Shown here one piece after another: positions 61,219 to 64,000 of a DNA stretch of 64,000 nucleotides. The position numbers and the translations under genes are program-made. The stretch is from Pyropia yezoensis (lineage: Eukaryota; Rhodophyta; Bangiophyceae; Bangiales; Bangiaceae): assembly GCA_009829735.1 (NCBI GenBank), contig CM020620.1, positions 28,924,951-28,988,950 of the forward strand, given 5' to 3'. Each line of letters opens with the position of its first letter. Within the stretch, counting starts at the first letter, position 1. The notes under the pieces are model-generated. The model made no database searches. It was not told the origin of the DNA and saw only the letters and a program-made list of their open reading frames with translations.

Positions 61219-64000
61219 CGTCAGAGGGTTGGGGGGGGGGGGGGCGGGGGGTGGCTACTCCGCCCGGCCGACGGATGGGGGCGGACAGAGGAAGGGTTGA
61301 CACCAGTGATGCAAGGCAGGGGGGAGGGGGCGGCGGCGGGGGGGGGTGGCGGTCGGCGCCGCCTGTGTGCCAAGTGAACCCCCAGAGCTGGGGTGGGCCA
61401 CACACACCGCGAGCGAGCTACGGGACGGCGCCCGTCGGGGGACCGGGCCGCCCCCGCTGCGGGCTGAAGTAGGCACCTCCCCCCCACCAGCGGCAGGCGC
61501 CGTGCGCCGTCGGGGCACACCCCTCATAGGCCTCTGCCAGAGGGGGCTCTCCTGGGAGGCTAAAGAGGGGGCTGCGTCCGGGGCGCACTGTACCACGGCG
61601 CGGCGCGGCGGCGTGCGACGGGCGGCGCGGCGGCGCGACGGGCGGGGTTCGCGCCCGCCCCGACGGCGAGGGGGGCGCCCATGCGGGACGTCCTGTACAC
61701 GCCGCGGGGGGGGCGTGACGCAGGCGGGGGGCACACGCCCCCCACCAGCCGCCTCCACGACGGCGCACCCCCCCCCCCGGCGGGGAAGCACAGGAGGGGG
61801 CGGGGGTGGGAATGGGGTGGGGGGGGGGGTAGGGAGAGCAGCCCGTGCGTCGCGGCGGGCATCCTTGGCAGCACCCCCCCCCCCCGTGCCGTGCCGCCGG
61901 CGGCAAGGCGGGGGTGGTGGCCCAGACACGCAGCACACTGCGTACCTAGCAAGCCCCCCCCCCCCCCCCCCCCCCCCTCAGCGCATCACCGCCCAGTCGT
62001 CTCGTGCCGAAAATCCTGCGCTGGCGCGCCCCTGCCGACGTGGGCCGCGAGCAGGGGAGAGGCCGGCGTCGACACGCCACAGCGGGGGGGGGCGGGAAGG
62101 GGGTGGGCGGCGGCGGCGGCCGGCGGGCGGGCGGGGATCATCCCCGGCATGAGGCCCGCGCGCGCCGCCCCCACGCGACCGCGCGGGAGCGGGGGGCGCG
62201 CGCGGGGGGGGGGGGGGGGGGGGGGGAGGTGACGCTGTGCAAAATAAAGGAAAGAGAGAGCGGCAGGCAGCGGGACTGATGCGGGGGCGGGCGCGAGTGG
62301 CGAAGAAAGGAAGAGGGTTGGGGGGGGGGGGGGGGGGGGCGATCATTGCATGATGCGTATGTATGGCAGAGGATGCCTACCGTCTCTTGGCGTTGGAAAC
62401 CGGCTGGGCTGCCCGCCCCACCCAATCCCACCGACGGGCGGCGGGGTGTGGACCGCCGGCCGGTGTGTGCTGGCAGTGGTGCGCTGTGGCCAGGCGCGTT
62501 CCCCCCCCCCCCCCCCCCCCCCCTCCGGGGCGGGGAAAGGTAACGGTGGCGCCCCCGTCACGTCACGGGGGGCGCTGTGCCGGTGGTGGCGGTCGCCACC
62601 CTCGGGTGGAGGGTTGGGCCGGGGGAGCCTCCCACAGGGGTGCGTGACAGGGGGATCCGTACAGTAGGTATGTCCGGACGAGGGGGGCAGTGCGCCTCCA
62701 AAGGAGACCTACGTCACAGGTGATCTCTCTATTCGAGAGAGAGGGAGAGGGAGGGAGGGGAGTGGGGGGGGGGGGGGGAGTGGGGGGGGGGGGGGGGGGG
62801 GTGACTGCACAGGAGGTGGACCGGGGGTGGCGGGGGGGGGGGTCGAAAGAACGCCCGCGCCTCACCCAGTGCGTCGCCACCAGCCCGAGCGCGCGCGCCC
62901 ACGCATCTTCATTGTTGCCAACGGTGCGCGCGGCGCGCCTTGCGTGACGGGCCGCGGCCGTTGCCACCCCAGCCGCCATGATGATCTTGGCTGGGGAGCG
63001 TGCTGAGGCAGGGGTGGACGGCGAGGCGTGTACCGTTCACTGCTGGACAGACCCGTTTGGCAAAGTGGATCTCCCGCACGCGCTGCCCCCCCACCCCCAC
63101 GGGCAAAACGGCATGGGGGGGGGGGGGGGGGGGGGGCCCTCCCAGCCGTTGTGCCCAGTGCTCCTCGCCTCCCCCTGCCCCCCCGATGCAGCGCGTATCT
63201 CACTGCTGTCCTAGGTATAACATCCATGATGGGATCGCAGTCTGGGCGCGGCGGCTGCGGCAGGCGCCAGCCATGCGCACAACTGGCACGGCCGCCACGC
63301 GGGGGGGGGTGGGTCCACCAGATCGGGTGGATCGCCCCACAGAGTCGGGGACTGGCGGCGCGGCCGGTAGGAGGGTGGCGGGGGCCTGGGTCTCCAACCC
63401 CCTTCATCCCCCTCCCCCGGGGGGGGGGGGGGGGGGTGCGTTGGGAGGGTCGGGGAGAGTGGGAAAGGGGGGGGGCCGACAAGAGGGGACGTCCTCCTCA
63501 TGGCCACCACGGGCAGCGTGGGGAGCAGGGCGGCGGTGGCCTCGACACCTCCCCCCGCGCCGGGCTGGGGAACGAGATACAGGACGTAGGTAGGTACAGA
63601 ACAGCCCGGCGGGGGCCGGCGTCCCCCCCGCGGCGCCCGCGGCGTGCCGGCCGCGCGGCGAGGTGCGCACAGAGTCGGGATTTTTGGCAGACTACTCCGT
63701 TCCGCGCGACGGCGGGGCCTCTTTTGTGGTGGGGGAGGAGGGGGGGGGAGGGGAGGAGGGGCTCGTGGGAGAATGACCACTCGCCCCCCCACGAGCGGAC
63801 GTTGTCGGGGTCCGTCCCCCGGGGTCGGGGTGGGTGGGTACCTGCCACCTCCCTGCAGGCGGGTGGCCAACGGCCGTCGCCGCCGCGCCAAGGAATCACA
63901 ATGGGGGATTGTCTGTTGGCCCATCCATTCCCCCCGCCCCGCGGGGGGGCCCATGGGCCGTCGCCGGCGGCGGCGGCAGACCCGCCCGCACCCACTCGGC
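61219..64000. other. G/C-homopolymer-rich DNA, no supportable gene
   Basis: It includes C runs near 61,950-61,977 and 62,500, and G runs near 62,203-62,226, 62,320, 62,770-62,800, 63,117-63,136 and 63,420. Frames on both strands are Pro/Arg or Gly/Ala artefacts. The first few hundred bases should hold the promoter of the membrane-protein gene. Confidence 0.45.

Noticed and set aside
61219-64000. Many frames of 100 to 270 codons on both strands
   Set aside because: All are Pro/Arg- or Gly/Ala-rich products of G/C homopolymers, overlap each other in all frames and lack any motif.

Overview
The window is nuclear DNA of a GC-rich eukaryote. This rests on a GT-AG intron inside a DNA-transposase gene, three Ty3/Gypsy chromodomain retrotransposons, a KDZ-type DNA transposase, degenerate telomere-like repeats, and long low-complexity proteins rich in Ala, Gly and Pro. 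A unicellular or red/green alga fits best (high GC, few introns, long G and C homopolymers), but nothing here fixes the phylum.

Layout. 1-2.5 kb: a PIF1-family helicase on the minus strand that runs off the left edge. 3.5 kb: a short telomere-like repeat patch. 4.65-6.03 kb: a degenerate satellite of about 160 bp units. 7.2-17.7 kb: a KDZ (Kyakuja/Dileera/Zisupton) transposase gene split by a minus-strand Ty3/Gypsy element (E1, about 8.9-15.7 kb). 18.7-19.6 kb: a five-copy tandem array of 185 bp units in extremely GC-rich DNA. 20.2-22.4 kb: GC-rich DNA with possible Ala/Gly-rich coding fragments. 22.39-26.15 kb: a probable TIR-bounded DNA transposon with subterminal palindromic repeats, a perfect 58 bp palindrome and minus-strand gene remnants. 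26.74-47.73 kb: an old, broken Ty3/Gypsy element (E2) with a younger, apparently whole one (E3, 35,459-46,223, CGGAG target duplication) nested inside it. 48-64 kb: host-like DNA with a frame-shifted GNAT acetyltransferase gene, a 1,623-residue low-complexity protein with a cyclin-like C-terminus, and a secreted or plasma-membrane protein with three transmembrane segments, separated by G/C-homopolymer DNA.

The most interesting observation is that E2 and E3 both carry, between integrase and 3' LTR, a long reading region on the strand opposite to gag-pol, and the two antisense products look homologous by eye. In E3 it is one 789-residue frame, convergent with pol, and separated from it by an array of short hairpin repeats that could end transcripts from both sides. 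E1, E2 and E3 also share the same 17-base candidate primer-binding site. All family assignments are by eye; no database search was possible.
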